NCBI GenBank assembly: GCA_012861695.1
Contig: JAAOOA010000016.1
Coordinates: 22,704,202 to 22,768,201 of the forward strand
Source: Trematomus loennbergii
Taxonomy: Eukaryota > Chordata > Actinopteri > Perciformes > Nototheniidae
Direction: 5' to 3'
DNA length: 64,000 nt
The notes under the pieces were generated by a model that ran no database searches, was not told the origin of the DNA, and saw nothing but the letters and a program-made list of their open reading frames with translations. Positions 52,076-64,000 of this stretch are shown in pieces; the stretch's first letter is position 1, and each line of letters starts with the position of its first letter. Made by a program: the position numbers and the translations under genes.

Positions 52076-55000
52076 CTACCACCACAAAGAAAGCAAGGAA
52101 AACGAGTGGCAAGAGAAAGTGTGCTTGTTTGCCTCTCTGAAGTATATACTGTATAGCTTTTCCGATATTAACGCAGTTGTTCTTTTTGTTCCCTGTTTTG
52201 TTCTACAGAAAGAACCTAAATCTGTTTTGTAGTCCTCTACAAAGAGTGTGCGAGTGTGTTAAAACCAGGATTTCTGCTGCCATTGATCTCTTAGTGTGAG
52301 GAGTACAAATAAAAAAAAATCCAGAGGAAATGAAAAGGGTGACTATGGATGTGATCTCGTGTGGAAAAGTGGTCCTGTCTTTTTTCCTTTTGGATCAGGC
52401 AGTCGGGCTGGACAGCTACCAGTGGTACTCCAACTCGGCTCCGTTCTGCAAGAGGAAAGCAATGGAGGGGAAGATGGTAGGAAAAGGAGAGATGGAAAAG
52501 AAAATGGGAGAGCATGATGAAAAGGAGCATTGTTATTAGGTACAGGAACACAATCATTTCAGTGAAATTCGATGATTTTGTTCCCCAACCTGGACTTCAA
52601 GGCCAGGTTTCCTATAATCAGCACGACAAAAAGAAGCACAAAGTTACAATAGCAGCGTAAGCCAGGGCACACTTGACACCTCAGTGTGTGTTCCTGCCGC
52701 AACAATACGCCAACACAACAAACTCCAAGGCCTTTCGTCAGAGAGGGACACAGAAACGAAGACTGTTGCGTGCAGTTGTGGAAAGACAGAGAGAGGAAGG
52801 TGCATGCGTGTAGGGTCGTATACGTGTGATTTGAGAGGGTGGGGGTGAGGGGGGGGGGGGGGGCGGACAGGACCAGAAGACAACGACCATTCATCCTCCC
52901 TAAACCTCGACAGTGATGTCACAGACGTACAAACACGCCTTAAAAGTCACGGAGATCCACATGCTAGAGAGAACTGATGGGAGTGACGGGGGGGGTAAGG
53001 TCACCACTTACATGCCTGTAGGAGTGTGTGTGAGTAAGGTGTGCGTGTAGATGGGTTGGAAGAAAGGGGGGTGTAACATTTATATATGTGGTCACTTACC
53101 AAATGAAACAGGAGGGCTGCGTTAATCAGAGGGTGAACACACAGTTAGACAAATCGACACATCCCGTGTGTGAGTGTGTGTGTGAGAGTGGAACAGTTCC
53201 CTTGTTAGTGTTGGTAAGATTAATAACATTTCTTCAGAGAGAAAGATTTATTTAATGATGGATAAATATCCATAATCCATAATGTCATGTAACTTTTTTC
53301 TTCTCTGAAGTACTGTAAAATTACCATACTGTATGGTTGGTTATCTGTTGAAACATCAATCTAAACTCTAAATATGGGCGGTTGTGAAGTAGACAAGTTT
53401 GCCACAAAATGTTATTAAGGGCCATTTTACTGGTAAATATGTAACTTAAACCACAAATACTTCATATGCTAGCCAAACCTTAATAAAACAGTGTTCCTTC
53501 AATATTCTTGCTCTTATGATGGCTACAATTTCTATTTAAAGCCACTATGTGTAGAATTTGAATCACAAACCACACCGAGTTACCCGAGGATAGTCAACAT
53601 CACAATCATTTGGCTGTAATCACAAACTCTACAAATAGCTGATTTAAGTTAGGTCTTCGTCCTTACAGACAATAAAAACAAGGTGCCATCAACATCACCT
53701 CACTCTCAACACCAGCTACCAAACATCTCACACGCTAACAATTATTAAAGTGTGTCATATTTGATGTTAGTGTGTCATTCCCTCACAGACACATCGGATC
53801 CATCACAGAAAAACACGATCACTGCAACATCAAATAAAGTGACAAGGCGACACAGATGTTATTGACTCCTGTTTTCAAGCCATTGTGTAAGAAATAGGCA
53901 TGTTTCTGTAAAACAGGAAAATCAAGATATTGGCAGAACCCAAAAGTATACAACGTCTGCCAGCTACACAACATCCTTAGACACAATTAACTGGAGTGTA
54001 TCACCAACTATTGATCTGTACAGACTCCTACAATACTCAAATAGCAGCCACAGCCTTTATTCACCTCTACTAAAAGAGAACTCGGATTAAGATAGCATAC
54101 GATACTTTAGTTTTATTTACTACAGTTGTTCACCACCAACATAGCTGAATGCAACAAAGGTGAACAACTAACAAAACAGACAAACTAAAGCTGCGCATTT
54201 GGATCTGTGGAACATACTGAACATAATGACCAACTACAAAGAAAGGACAGCACTAACGGTTCCTGTCTCATGAACACAGGCTGATTGGGGAAGCTTTGAG
54301 TTAGGACAACAAATAAACTGCTCAAAGAAATCTTCGATGCACACAGTGGAACACAGAGAAACAAATTCAACAAATAAATAAGAACAAAATGATTTCACTT
54401 GCAGTCGCTGGATTTGGTGAAAGTGCTAAGGTTCCGCAAGAAAGACTCTGGACAAAGCTGTGTTGTCATGCATGCACAGGCCATTACCAGGGCTGAGAGG
54501 AAGGTGCGCATCATGCACAATGCCCAGAAAAACAAACAATGTTTATCGAAAGGAATGAAAGGATGTGCTTGGCACTGAGGTAAGTTTGAATATTTAACCT
54601 GTTTGAGTGGGAAGAAAAATGGAACACACAGATACCAACAGCCTGCTCCACGAGACGAGGCGACTTAAAACTCAGATGTTATGCCTTAGTATAACATTTA
54701 AAGGGGACCTATCATGCAAAATGTACGTATGCATGTACGTCTTTTATACATGAATATGTGTCCCCGGTGTGTCAGGGAACTCACCAAGTGTCAGAAAACA
54801 CAACCCTCTCTCTTTTCCTCCATACCCAAATCTCTAAAAACGGGGCTGCAACGGATCTGATAATATCTGATACAGATTTGAAATTGTTCTGACGTCAGAA
54901 ACGGGGAGCTCCGCCTATATGGGCAACTCTCCACCTATCAGGGGAATGGGGGGTTGGGCCACGGCCATTGCCGCTCGAAAGCGCTGGAGACGCTGTAGTA

Positions 55001-55297
55001 CATATGCCAGGCCTGTAAGTGGCGCTGTAGTCTGCCACAAAAGCAGCGAAGAAGACTTCTCACAGAATCAGCCCTTGCAAAAACAGGGCTGGAAAAGAGC
55101 AAATAGAACGAAATGAGGCATGGCTAAAATGCATGATCTGTTTGGTATTTTGAAAAAAGAACTTCACAGACATGTTTTATATAGGTATGGCCCTACAATA
55201 TATTATTAAAATATAGCATGATAGGTCCACTTTAAGTTTGAGTACAAATGGTCAAAAAACGACAAGGCTCATATACATTGAATATACTAATACTGAC
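52076..55297 (-). other. PPM1B: Probable last intron of PPM1B
   Basis: No exon matching the long-isoform C-terminus was recognised. The stretch contains a G-rich tract near 52840-52863, the TTAA-flanked MITE at 54698-55235, and otherwise unrecognised sequence. Confidence 0.5.
54698..55235. mobile_element. piggyBac-like MITE family C
   Basis: A 538-bp element flanked by TTAA, with near-perfect 16-bp inverted ends AGGGGACCTATCATGC and GCATGATAGGTCCACT. The interior is non-coding (its longest open frame, 54919-55116, has no recognisable domain). Confidence 0.8.
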
Positions 55298-58200
55298 CCC
55301 ATCTTCCTCCCTGTATGGGTTCAGACGGTTGTATACTGCTTCAATAACACTGCGTCTGCAGGAAGGGGAAGACACAAAAAAGTGATTAGGTTTCATTAGC
55401 TATTCAATTCAAGCCATCCATCCAAACAGAAACAAGCTACAGAAAGGTGAAGTAAACTGCAAACTTTGAATAATTTCTATTTAGTCCCAATGACATACAT
55501 TTTTTTCTAAAACTAGATAAATGCCTTTTTTTTAACATTATATTTTCATATTAATATTTCTTGTTCTGTTCTGTTTTTTTACTGCAAATTTGTATTCGAT
55601 ATTTTATTCCATTGCAATGTAAATACTGTTATATTTTACTATATTTGTTATTATTTTTAATATTTTCTAGTTCTCTACCTGTGTTTTTAATTCTGGTTTT
55701 ACTTTTATGTATGCACCACGACACCAAGTCAAATTTCTCATACGTGTAAACCTACCTGTTGATAAACCTGATTCTGATATTTTTATACCAGATGCTTATG
55801 ACTCCAGATTAACATACAACATCCTGTTAAAGTAACACAGAGTCTTTCAGAGGGTGCTGGTTCTTACTTGCGAGTAAAGCTGCTTCAGAGCCACTATTTC
55901 AAGCATACTACGTCATTGAGTGCCGCCGAAGTACTGTTCCAATCTCCAGCATACTTGGAAATCTACCGAGCCCAGCGTACTCCGTTTGGAGAAATATCGA
56001 GGCTGCACACGAGTAGACTCCGCGGTCTTAAAATCCCCACAATGCTTTGCGCACGGACCAATTTCCAAAATCTGTGGCGAAAAATGTAAGGCGGGGCCTC
56101 TCATATGACGCACACCTGCACACTTGCTAGCGTGTTCCACTCTTCGTTTTCCAAATGCCAGGAAGTATTCTTGACTCGCTTCTGAAGCAAGATGCTCGGC
56201 AGACATGTGCTACCAAGCAAGCGTACTCGCGATTGAGAAACACCCAGAGTCTTTCAGAGGGTGCTGGTTCTTACTTGCTGGCGAGGCCTCCCCCTGGTGG
56301 AAGAGGGGGCATGCCGATGTCGGTGGACAGGCTCCTCATCACTGCTACCAGGTCAGGGAAGCCCTCCTCCCCGGGCCGAGACAGCATCTCTGAAACAACA
56401 TCATGATTTTACAAAGACAGTGTTCACAGAGCTGCCGACCGCCAAGAACAGCTGAGACAAGAGAGGAGAGGGAGAGAAGAAGAGAGGAGGGAGAACTAAA
56501 ATGTGACAAATGAGGGGGAAAGAAAATGAAGATGGAAAGTGAATATCTGAGAGAATCCTGCAGCTGAGTTGAGAGTGGCATGAAGCCAGGTCAATGTTCA
56601 GCCAGAGCATTCCTCTCTTTCTATTCTCTTCCGGTATTAGACGGTATCTGAAGCCAAACACCCAAATACATTTCGCATCAATGTTTACACTGATTTGGGA
56701 AATCATTTGAACCCACTTTGGTGCTCCTATTAAACCATTCATTATTTAACCATTTTATACAATAACTACCTCCTGGTTTTACCACCTGCTTTTTATAATC
56801 TTACAATAGATGTGCTAGACCCAGGTTTTTTTTACCGCTCTGTGGATCAAGAAAACATTGGTATTAAGTGAGCAGAAATCTGACAAACCCTTGTTTTGCA
56901 CAAACAGTAGCCCTTGTGTTGAAGAAACCAACAAGGAGTATAAAACTACACTGTGTTCATCGGAAGTCATCTTCATAAAAGAAGGATGAAATGATGAAGA
57001 AGAAGATATAAAGACAGGAGCAGGGAATGTTTGAGTGAGAAAGGGGGGAGAAAGATGCGTTCAGGGAGGAGAGGGAGGAGAGGATAGAACAGGGAATAGA
57101 GAGGGGAGATGCTTGCTGAAATGGAAAAGGAGGTCAGGATGGTGTCACTCCTCTGCTGTGAGCCGGAGATAACTTGGCTGGAGGTTTGACAATAGACAGT
57201 GGCAGGGTCATTGAGTGGAGAACACATACAAACAGATCAGAAGAGCCCGAGTCTCCAAGAAAAACTTTGTAAGAGCTCAAATAAAAACCTGTTTTTCCAA
57301 TTACACCTTTATATACAACAATAACAACGGGTGGGATTGCGGTTTAAAAACCTAAAATTACCGAAATGTATTGACATTATACACATATTATTATCAATTA
57401 TTCAAAGATTTTAACATTGGTGTACTCAAAATCCCTATTTAATACAAGTCTACACCTATTTAATGACCTTATATTCACACATCAAAACTTAAAGGTCCCA
57501 TGTCATGGCCATTTCTACTGATCATAATTCCATTGTTGAGGTCTACTAAAATAGATTTACATTGTTCAATGTTCCAAACTCACATTGGTTTCTCATACAG
57601 CATCTCTGTATAGTATGTGTATTCACTCTCTGTCCTACACGCCTTGTTGGAGCTCCTGCCGCCCCCCCTCCCTGTGAGCCCACTGTGCTCTGATGAGTCC
57701 ACCACCGTTACAGCGGAACATCAGTGATTATGTGTTACAATGGCGTTTGTTAGCAACCAGAAAAGGACACCAGTAATGACAAACAGATGAGAATGCTGCG
57801 TGGGGTCTGGGTGCCGTGTTGGCGGGACGTTGCGCGGCTCGCTGCTGCGAGGAGCGGACAGTCTGAGCTGGCTTACTGGTGTCATTTCCTGGTTGCTGCG
57901 TGGGGTCTGCGAGACAGCGAGAAATCGCGAATGGACGCGGGAAGGGGGGGGTTGCTGGTCCCCATCTGCGAGGCTCCACTCACCCGCACCCCCAAACGCG
58001 GCGCACCTGCAGTGTAAGCGCGCCACAGCGAGGCTCCACTAGCAACCCCCCCCCAGAGCGTCAGTTTAGCCACTGAGAGAGTGTGTGTGTGTGAGGAGCT
58101 CCACGGATTGGTCCATTTGGATGGATGGATAAAAAGCTACATAACACACAAGGGGACGGGTAATAACTGGAAAAGCATGACATGGGACCTTTAAAACTCA

Positions 58201-60018
58201 GGAAAAATGAAAGAAATATTCTAAAAAGGAACATTAAAAATGTATAACATTCAAAGATCCCATTATGTTTGTACATACAGTAACAATGGTCTTCACCCGG
58301 CCATTCTCACCTTCCACTCGAGACTCCATATATTTGTTGAGCTCAGCGTCTTTCCTCACAGCTTCCTCCGACACTTTGGGAGCGTTGGGCAAACACACTA
58401 ACACAACACTCATGTTATCCCGACTCCCTGAGACGGACGGGAGGAGAGAGGAGTGAAGAGGAGAAAGTAAGAGAAGGAGTTATTGTGAAGTGCTGAAAGA
58501 AATAATGAAGATTTCCAAGGCAGAAGTATTCAAACAGTCTGCAACATGAATCACAGGGAGGTTAAAACAGACGGCTTCATGTCAATCATTTTACAAAAAT
58601 AGGCTGTTTTGTATTCACCTTGCTCTTTGACTGAATTAAGGCCCTTCCACGTTGAGAAATAGTTTGCAAACGTGCATCTACTTAGCTGTTTTTTGTAATA
58701 ACTCTTACTGCCAGTCGGGTAAATTATCCCAAATATAATGTATTGTTTAAAATGTACTGACGCGAGAGCAGCTGAAGGAACACAATTGCATCCAAACCCA
58801 GAAGTGAAAAAAAGTAGCGGGTGATTACCATTGTGCTATTTACATTTTGAATCCATTATATTTAACTAAATTCTGCAGCTGATCAGGAATAATGAATAAT
58901 ATCCACTTTTCAAGCCTACAGAATGCCAGTGTTTAATATTTTATAAGGAAAATTTTATATTCATGTTAAGTTTCCATGTTCAAAACTGCTCATGTGAAGT
59001 TGTTACAGCTTGCATAAAAAAAAAAAACCTCTCTTACGAACTTTATCTACATCTAACAGCCTGAATGTGCCACAGTCAATCTCTATAATCTATGAGCAAT
59101 CACAGTAAAAACACACAAAGGTCATGCCGAAACCCAACATGTACACACCTTGTGCAGGCAGGTGTCCACCACTTCATTGCAGACTCTTTCCAGGTCGTCG
59201 GACACCTCAAGCCTAGATTTGACAAACTCGCAGAGCTCCTCGTTGGTCATGACGTCCCAGATGCCGTCACAGGCCAGGACGATAAACTGATCCTGTTCCG
59301 GGGCCCGAACCATCTCATAGACTTCGGGTTCGGGGCTGACCAGCTGCTCTGTGGGGCCCTTCCCGTCCACACACTTGTAGTCATAGTCCCCCAAGGCCCT
59401 TGAAACAGCCAGTGACCCGTTAACCCTCTGAATCATCACCGAGCCGCCGGCGTTCTGGATGCGCTCTCTCTCGCGGGGGTTGCAAGGCTTGTGGTCGAGA
59501 GTGGAGAAACACACGTTTGAGTTGCGGTACAGAACGCCTCGAGAATCGCCACAGTTGACGAAGAAGAAATGCTCGGGTGACATGAGGATCCCCACCGCTG
59601 TGGAGCCGCTACGGTCCATGCCGTTCCGAAGGTCAGAAAAGCTGCGCATGTGCTCGTCAATCTTCAGGAAGCCTGTCCGGATCCCAGTTTTGATATTCTC
59701 TACTGTAGGAAGAGCCAGCGCTGGAGGGTCACCGGTGGAGCCGTCTGGCCCAGCAGGAGGGCCTAAGCTAGCACTCATTATGTGTTCCAGAAGATGCTTG
59801 GAGCAGTAGTTGGCAACCTTTGAGCCAGCGTGACCATCGTAGACGGCGAAAAAGGACCAGTCAGTCATACCAGGAGCAGGAAGTCCGAGCACGGCTGTGT
59901 GAGCGTCCTCCATCTCCACCCTCCAGCCCTGCATGGAGCTCAGCCCGTAGCGCAGGCCGTTGCCCTCGTCGTGCAAGTTGTGCTTCTCCGTCCGGGGTTT
60001 GTCCAGGAACGCTCCCAT
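55298..60018 (-). CDS. PPM1B: Protein phosphatase PPM1B (PP2C beta), coding exons 1-4, one 1-bp frameshift
   Basis: PPM1B is a metal-dependent Ser/Thr phosphatase acting on kinase-pathway targets such as TAK1 and IKK. Coding exons: 60018-59149 (290 codons), 58427-58311, 56389-56275, 55355-55298. The first holds nearly the whole PP2C domain: MGAFLDKP (Gly2 is a probable N-myristoylation site), [48 protein letters not shown] and ACDGIWDVM with the metal-binding Asp residues. Exons 2-4 give [23 protein letters not shown] and [20 protein letters not shown] loop near residues 85-105 ([20 protein letters not shown]) is longer than I recall in mammals. Exon 2 starts one base short: its 117 bp should be 118, with GG instead of GGN before AGT CGG, which breaks the frame. 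This matches the other 1-bp losses in G/C runs. An acceptor at 60051-60050 precedes a 31-bp 5' UTR piece, so a non-coding first exon lies further upstream. Confidence 0.94.
55560..55785 (+). mobile_element. LINE 3' tail remnant in PPM1B intron
   Basis: The end reads CAAGTCAAATTTCTCATACG, then TGTAAACCTACC and GATAAACCTGATTCTGAT, which I recognise as a common fish LINE terminus. Only the untranslated end is present. Confidence 0.5.
55838..56278. repeat. 34-bp direct duplication of the PPM1B exon 3 donor region around a 373-bp insert
   Basis: The same 34 bases (starting CAGAGTCTTTCAGAGGGTGC and ending TTCTTACTTGC) occur at 55838-55871 and 56245-56278. The second copy contains the end of PPM1B exon 3 and its donor; the first is a duplicate with an intact donor. 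The unit between (55872-56244) is non-coding and near its ends has short inverted motifs (GCGAGTA at 55870, TACTCGC at 56224). Likely a mobile insertion with an unusually long target duplication, or a segmental duplication. Confidence 0.8.
57489..58194 (+). mobile_element. piggyBac-like MITE family B, copy 2 (uninterrupted)
   Basis: A 706-bp element flanked by TTAA, with inverted ends AGGTCCCATGTCATG and CATGACATGGGACCT. The interior has a CpG-rich core (57780-58040) with internal repeats: TGCTGCGTGGGGTCTG occurs twice and GCGAGGCTCCACT twice. It lies in the PPM1B intron between coding exons 2 and 3. Confidence 0.85.
58428..59148 (-). other. PPM1B: PPM1B intron after the first coding exon
   Basis: AT-rich sequence without recognisable repeats or coding potential. 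Its acceptor sits at the missing-base site of the next exon. Confidence 0.85.
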
Positions 60019-60118
60019 GGCTCCGGCTGGGAAACAGAACCACTGCTACCTGGGGAGGAAAAAAGATACAGGACAGAATAAGAAAAAGGGACACTGAATT
60101 TGAAGTAAACACTGCAGG

Positions 60119-60762
60119 CAGGGCTCGAGCTTAAGGACGTCCCGTCGTCGAAAAAAATCGGGTCGGGTCGGATACAAATAAATTTTGGGACGAATTTGGG
60201 ACGAGAGTTAAAATAAAAATACCCTGCTAACTTTACTACGAACGACGATGAAAATGAAACTGACTGCACGTTTTGTGTAGAACACAGTTATTAAACCTCC
60301 TTGTCAACATAAACACACACAAGCATTTAGCAACCCGCGAAATACACACACACACAGTACGTAGCTACAGCTGTCAGCCAGCCGCACAGCTGTGATGTAA
60401 CTACCATTTTTTTTGGGTTCTATCTTCTGTCTTCAGGACAGAGTGTTGGATTTTTTGTTAATCGGATGGGACTTGATTGGATTCAATATTAGAGTAACTT
60501 TCTCGCTTGTGTGTTTTTTTTTATATATTTGGCCTTTGTTTCTGTGTTTGACTGATTACTCAAATAAAAAGGTTGATGAATTATCATCTAATTTGTATGA
60601 TGTTTTTTTATGTTAAAGGTCACTTTGAATGATTTTAACTAATGATAATGTAGAAAACAAATATTTTAAATTCTGGACGGTCCACATTAATTTCGGGACG
60701 GCTTAGATTGTATTTCGGGACGGTTCCGGGAGGATGGTGAAAAAAGTTAGTCGAGAGCCCTG
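60119..60762. mobile_element. hAT-type MITE with perfect 8-bp target duplication
   Basis: The element starts CAGGGCTCGAG and ends GTCGAGAGCCCTG, giving inverted termini. ACTGCAGG precedes it at 60111-60118 and is repeated exactly after it at 60763-60770. An 8-bp duplication with CAGGG-type ends defines hAT insertions. The interior is non-coding with repeated GGGACG motifs. It sits about 68 bases upstream, in transcript sense, of the PPM1B coding-exon acceptor at 60050. Confidence 0.88.
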
Positions 60763-61185
60763 ACTGCAGGCCTGTACTATGTTATACCAGAGTATACCAT
60801 TTTATCACAAGTGAAAACTATAAATAACATAGTAGACACATTGAATTCATGTTTGTGTTTAACAATAGTAAAGCCCTGGTATTTTGCATGTTTGATCAAC
60901 AGCGTGGCTTATTATTACACCTACATTAATGTCAACTCTACTCTTCACAACCCAGCTATAACTGTGTTCAACTGACAGAGGCAGGGTTTTTAAGAAAGAG
61001 ACATTCCTAGCAATCATTAGATTCAAAGTAGAGATCAAATTACATATAATGAATCCATCGATCCTATTTGATGTAAAAAAAGAAAAGTCGGCATAAGCAA
61101 CAAGGTAAAATATTAAAAAAAACATATAACATATTTAAAAAACCTTATTCAAATCAAACTCCACACATTTGAATGACAACATTTA

Positions 61186-61195
61186 CGTGTGTGTG

Positions 61196-61237
<42 letters not shown>

Positions 61238-61254
61238 TGTGTGTGTGTGTGTGT
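61186..61254. repeat. GT microsatellite
   Basis: A GT run with one TTG and one GG interruption. Confidence 0.95.
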
Positions 61255-61337
61255 ATTAAAATAATCAGACTAAGCTAGTAAATCGTTTTGTTTTTTTTTA
61301 AACGCTAAATGCCAAAAAATATAAATAAAAGATGTGT

Positions 61338-61714
61338 TTAAAGGTAGGGTAGGTAATTTGGAGAAACCAGCTCGAGTGCGCTAGAATTTGAAAATACACA
61401 ACCGGAAAAAATCTGCCACTTCCTTACAGAGCCCCTCCTCCAACACACACGGACACGCACATGACCAATGAGGGCATGAGATAAGTTTGTGCACAGATGG
61501 AAGGCTGACAGGCAGGTAGGCCATCCAGTTATTTTAGCCGGGCCGGCTAAAATGATTGGTCGTGCTTTTTACAGTATTACGGCTTCCACAGATGACATTT
61601 TTGTATGGATTTATTGTCAAAGCATTTAATATATTCATTGCTATCGGGGTGTTAAGAGCATTCCATGGAATATAACAAAGTGTATCTGAAGTGAATTACC
61701 TACCCCACCTTTAA
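61338..61714 (+). mobile_element. piggyBac-like MITE family A, copy 3
   Basis: A 377-bp element flanked by TTAA, same orientation as the copy at 25158, with AGGTAGGGTAGGTAATTTGG and TTACCTACCCCACCT ends. The right terminus has lost several bases of the inverted repeat. Confidence 0.85.
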
Positions 61715-64000
61715 TCAAATCTGTAATAAATTCTATGTGCTGTTTACTTAATATTCCTAGAGAAACATTCCAACTAAATAGTGACCATTGCTCATCATAT
61801 CCAGAAATAGCACAGGTTTATGCCTAAAGAGACAGAGTATCAAGCTTAAAAGCTTCTTTGGCCAGCCAGAGCAGGCTAAGAGCATTACCAAACTGAGAGG
61901 ACGTGTTATCGGCCTGTAACTGCACCTGCATTAGCTAAATGAACAGCAGCCAGCTTTATAGGACAGAATATTTCTATATCCAGCCATGTACTTCATGTAA
62001 GAACATGAACCTATACAGTCTTATTGGTTATAACAGTACTTAATGGCTTTTTACCTCTCGAAAATGTACTCTTAACCTGTAGCTTTATTCTTGAAAATAT
62101 CAATAAATGCTACTTTAGTAGTAAGCATACTGGCATCCGGTCTCTTATTGTACACATAGGCTCAAGGTTACATTTTTTTAAAACATATGAACTTCCTGGT
62201 GTTCCCATTATCTCATATTTCTGTTGAAATAAATAAACACTACCTAGCAACACATGAAGGGAAACGATCACATGACAGGGTTTTAATCGTCTGAGATGCT
62301 GCTTTTGCTACGCAGCTGGTTTGTACAATGACATTTAATAATGATTTGACAAAAGGTAATTGGGACATCTTCGACTGGGAAACATCTGATTTTAAAATAA
62401 GTGATTATTATTAAATGATCCTATGGACTAAGCATTTTAAATCAGTTAAAAAAATGACACTATGCATTTTCTTCCAGTAATGTCTATAGTTGACTTGACA
62501 CATATCTTTACATGTGTCTGATGCACACAAACCAAGCCGACTCAACAGCCAACACAGTTGTGCAAGAGGACCAGATATTTAAAACTTAGTTAATAAGTTA
62601 TACAAAAATACAGCATCTAACTTAATCATACTGAAGGATAAAAATAAATAATGTATTCTATCAGAGGAAATGCAACGCAGTAGAGCAACGTTGTGTGTGA
62701 TATTTCTGTATTAAAAAAGCGTAAATAAATAAATTCAGTATCAGTTTAGTTTCTAAACACTGCATAACCAACTCCATTACCTCTGGGTCAACCTGTAGCA
62801 CGTTTAAAGGGCTGGCCGATGTGCCACGTCTGTCTGCACCACATGTAGGCTGTTAGTCTGGCACTATACGTTTACTTTTGGAAAAAGTGAATGATAAATA
62901 TCAAAGTTTGTTGTGTTATTTCTGGATTTCCAATTCATTTAATTGTGATACAACAGATGTGCTTTGATTTGCATATTATTGTGTGTGCACACATGGACAA
63001 AAACAGGCTTGGCCACATATCAAAGGGCTGGGAATCATCTCTAGTCCAAACCACTTGAATTATTACCTTGACAACAAATGCATTCACACACACATTCACT
63101 CATTATTGAGCAGATATCCAAGCCACAAACACAATCACCAAACCAAATCCTTTGCCCTCTTTCATTCGACACACAGATATAATATTTGCTAAAAACCTGA
63201 TGGCGTCGCATTATATTAAAGACGATATGCCATCGTACATAACTTGTGAACTACAGGGGAGTGATGTTACCCAGTCTGAAGTATCCATGGTTACACAGTT
63301 TGGAGTGGCAGCTGAGTGGTTGCCATAGCAACAGTAGCAGCAGATGTTAGTGGTTGCAGCATGCGACAAGATATCTGCACAGCCACTGTGTGAGCGAGCT
63401 GTGTGTGTGTGTATACGTGTTCATTCATTTGAACATTCAATGGAGAACACATCAGTTTCACGGTAAGGTCTCAACAAAAGGTGGCAAAACAACATTATTG
63501 TTTCCCTCCCATGGCACACACGGGAAGATGAAGTGAGTGGCTGATGCCGTTTGAGAGTCAAAGTTGAGAGCCAGCAAACAGACAGGAACCAAGGTCTTCA
63601 GACAAGCAGGGTAGCTTTAACAAGCTAACTCGATTTAACCGTCAGCTGCTGATGGGATCCACGCAGGAACAGATTCTCCCATCAAACAGACTACACACAG
63701 CACCACCACGAACATAATATCTCTCTTTGGAGGATATGTGTGATATAATAGCCTACATCTACATTCCAGATGACAGCGTCAACCAACAGGTGTATTTCAT
63801 TTTGTAGAGTTCTTGGCCATGTACCAAATGAGCTGTAGACTAACACAATCAAATACAATGAGTCACCTTGTAGAGAGGTTGATGGTGGGAAATGTAGGGT
63901 AGTGGTTTAGTAGAAAACAGGTGCTGGAGTACTATAGCATGCGTGTTTTGCATGTGGCTCCCAAAAAGAGAAATACACAGAGTCAGAAAGGCAGTGATGT
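61715..64000. other. Region upstream of PPM1B, intron or promoter
   Basis: No coding exon was recognised. Apart from the X-box at 63319, the stretch holds AT-rich sequence and short CA/GT runs. The untranslated first exon of PPM1B should lie here or beyond the right edge; I could not place it. Confidence 0.5.
63319..63332. promoter_or_regulatory. Perfect RFX X-box
   Basis: GTTGCCATAGCAAC is a full palindromic X-box, the site bound by RFX factors. It sits upstream of the PPM1B coding exons in a region that could be the PPM1B promoter or 5' intron. The PPM1B first exon itself was not located, so the target gene is unknown. Confidence 0.6.

Noticed and set aside
56401..56742. Minus-strand open frame of 113 codons upstream of PPM1B exon 3
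   Set aside because: It is low-complexity Ser/Leu/Phe sequence read from a purine-rich intron, without homology or fitting splice phase.
57721..58076. Several overlapping open frames around 57721-58076
   Set aside because: They fall in the CpG-rich core of the TTAA-flanked MITE family B. Frames are open on both strands only because of base composition.
59459..59809. Plus-strand open frame of 116 codons opposite PPM1B
   Set aside because: It is an antisense shadow of the long PPM1B coding exon, with no recognisable domain.

Overview
This is a vertebrate nuclear window, almost certainly from a teleost fish. It holds four protein-coding genes split into many exons with consensus GT/AG borders: CAMKMT (minus, 5' part only), PREPL (plus, complete), SLC3A1/rBAT (minus, complete span) and PPM1B (minus, complete or nearly so). 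The order and orientations match, from memory, the human 2p21 block PPM1B-SLC3A1-PREPL-CAMKMT read in reverse. The fish assignment rests on this synteny in compact form, the very dense CA/GT microsatellites, and teleost-style mobile elements: TTAA-flanked MITEs, a hAT-type MITE and CR1/L2/Rex-like LINE pieces. I cannot name the species.

Layout. Positions 1-24216 are exon-free as far as I can see and appear to be one large CAMKMT intron (intron 3). It is full of CA/GT arrays, with a few repeat remnants and some motif-rich possible regulatory stretches. CAMKMT exons 3, 2 and 1 lie at 24217-27848. A gap of 568 bp separates the CAMKMT and PREPL start codons, which face away from each other over a shared promoter. 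PREPL runs 28417-35957 in 15 intact exons. SLC3A1 follows tail to tail, with stop codons 186 bp apart, and runs back from 46931 to 36144 in 10 exons. PPM1B runs back from 60018. Its large first coding exon holds nearly the whole PP2C domain, three further exons follow, and a tentative terminal exon and 3' UTR reach to about 49450.

Function. SLC3A1 is the heavy chain of the renal/intestinal cystine and dibasic amino-acid transporter. PREPL is a serine hydrolase of the prolyl oligopeptidase family. CAMKMT trimethylates calmodulin. PPM1B is a Mn/Mg-dependent Ser/Thr phosphatase. They form a conserved neighbourhood, not a pathway. PREPL and SLC3A1 are jointly deleted in human hypotonia-cystinuria syndrome.

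Most notable: three separate 1-bp deletions in coding G/C runs (two in SLC3A1, one in PPM1B), more likely assembly errors than real mutations; an in-frame TGA in CAMKMT exon 1; loss of the GH13 nucleophile Asp (to His) in SLC3A1; a 34-bp duplication of the PPM1B exon 3 splice-donor region around a 373-bp insert; at least six TTAA-flanked MITEs, two of them in nested arrangements; a hAT MITE with a perfect 8-bp target duplication next to a PPM1B acceptor; and a perfect RFX X-box at 63319. I found no clearly undescribed biological system, and no CRISPR array, tRNA, rRNA or prokaryotic operon.
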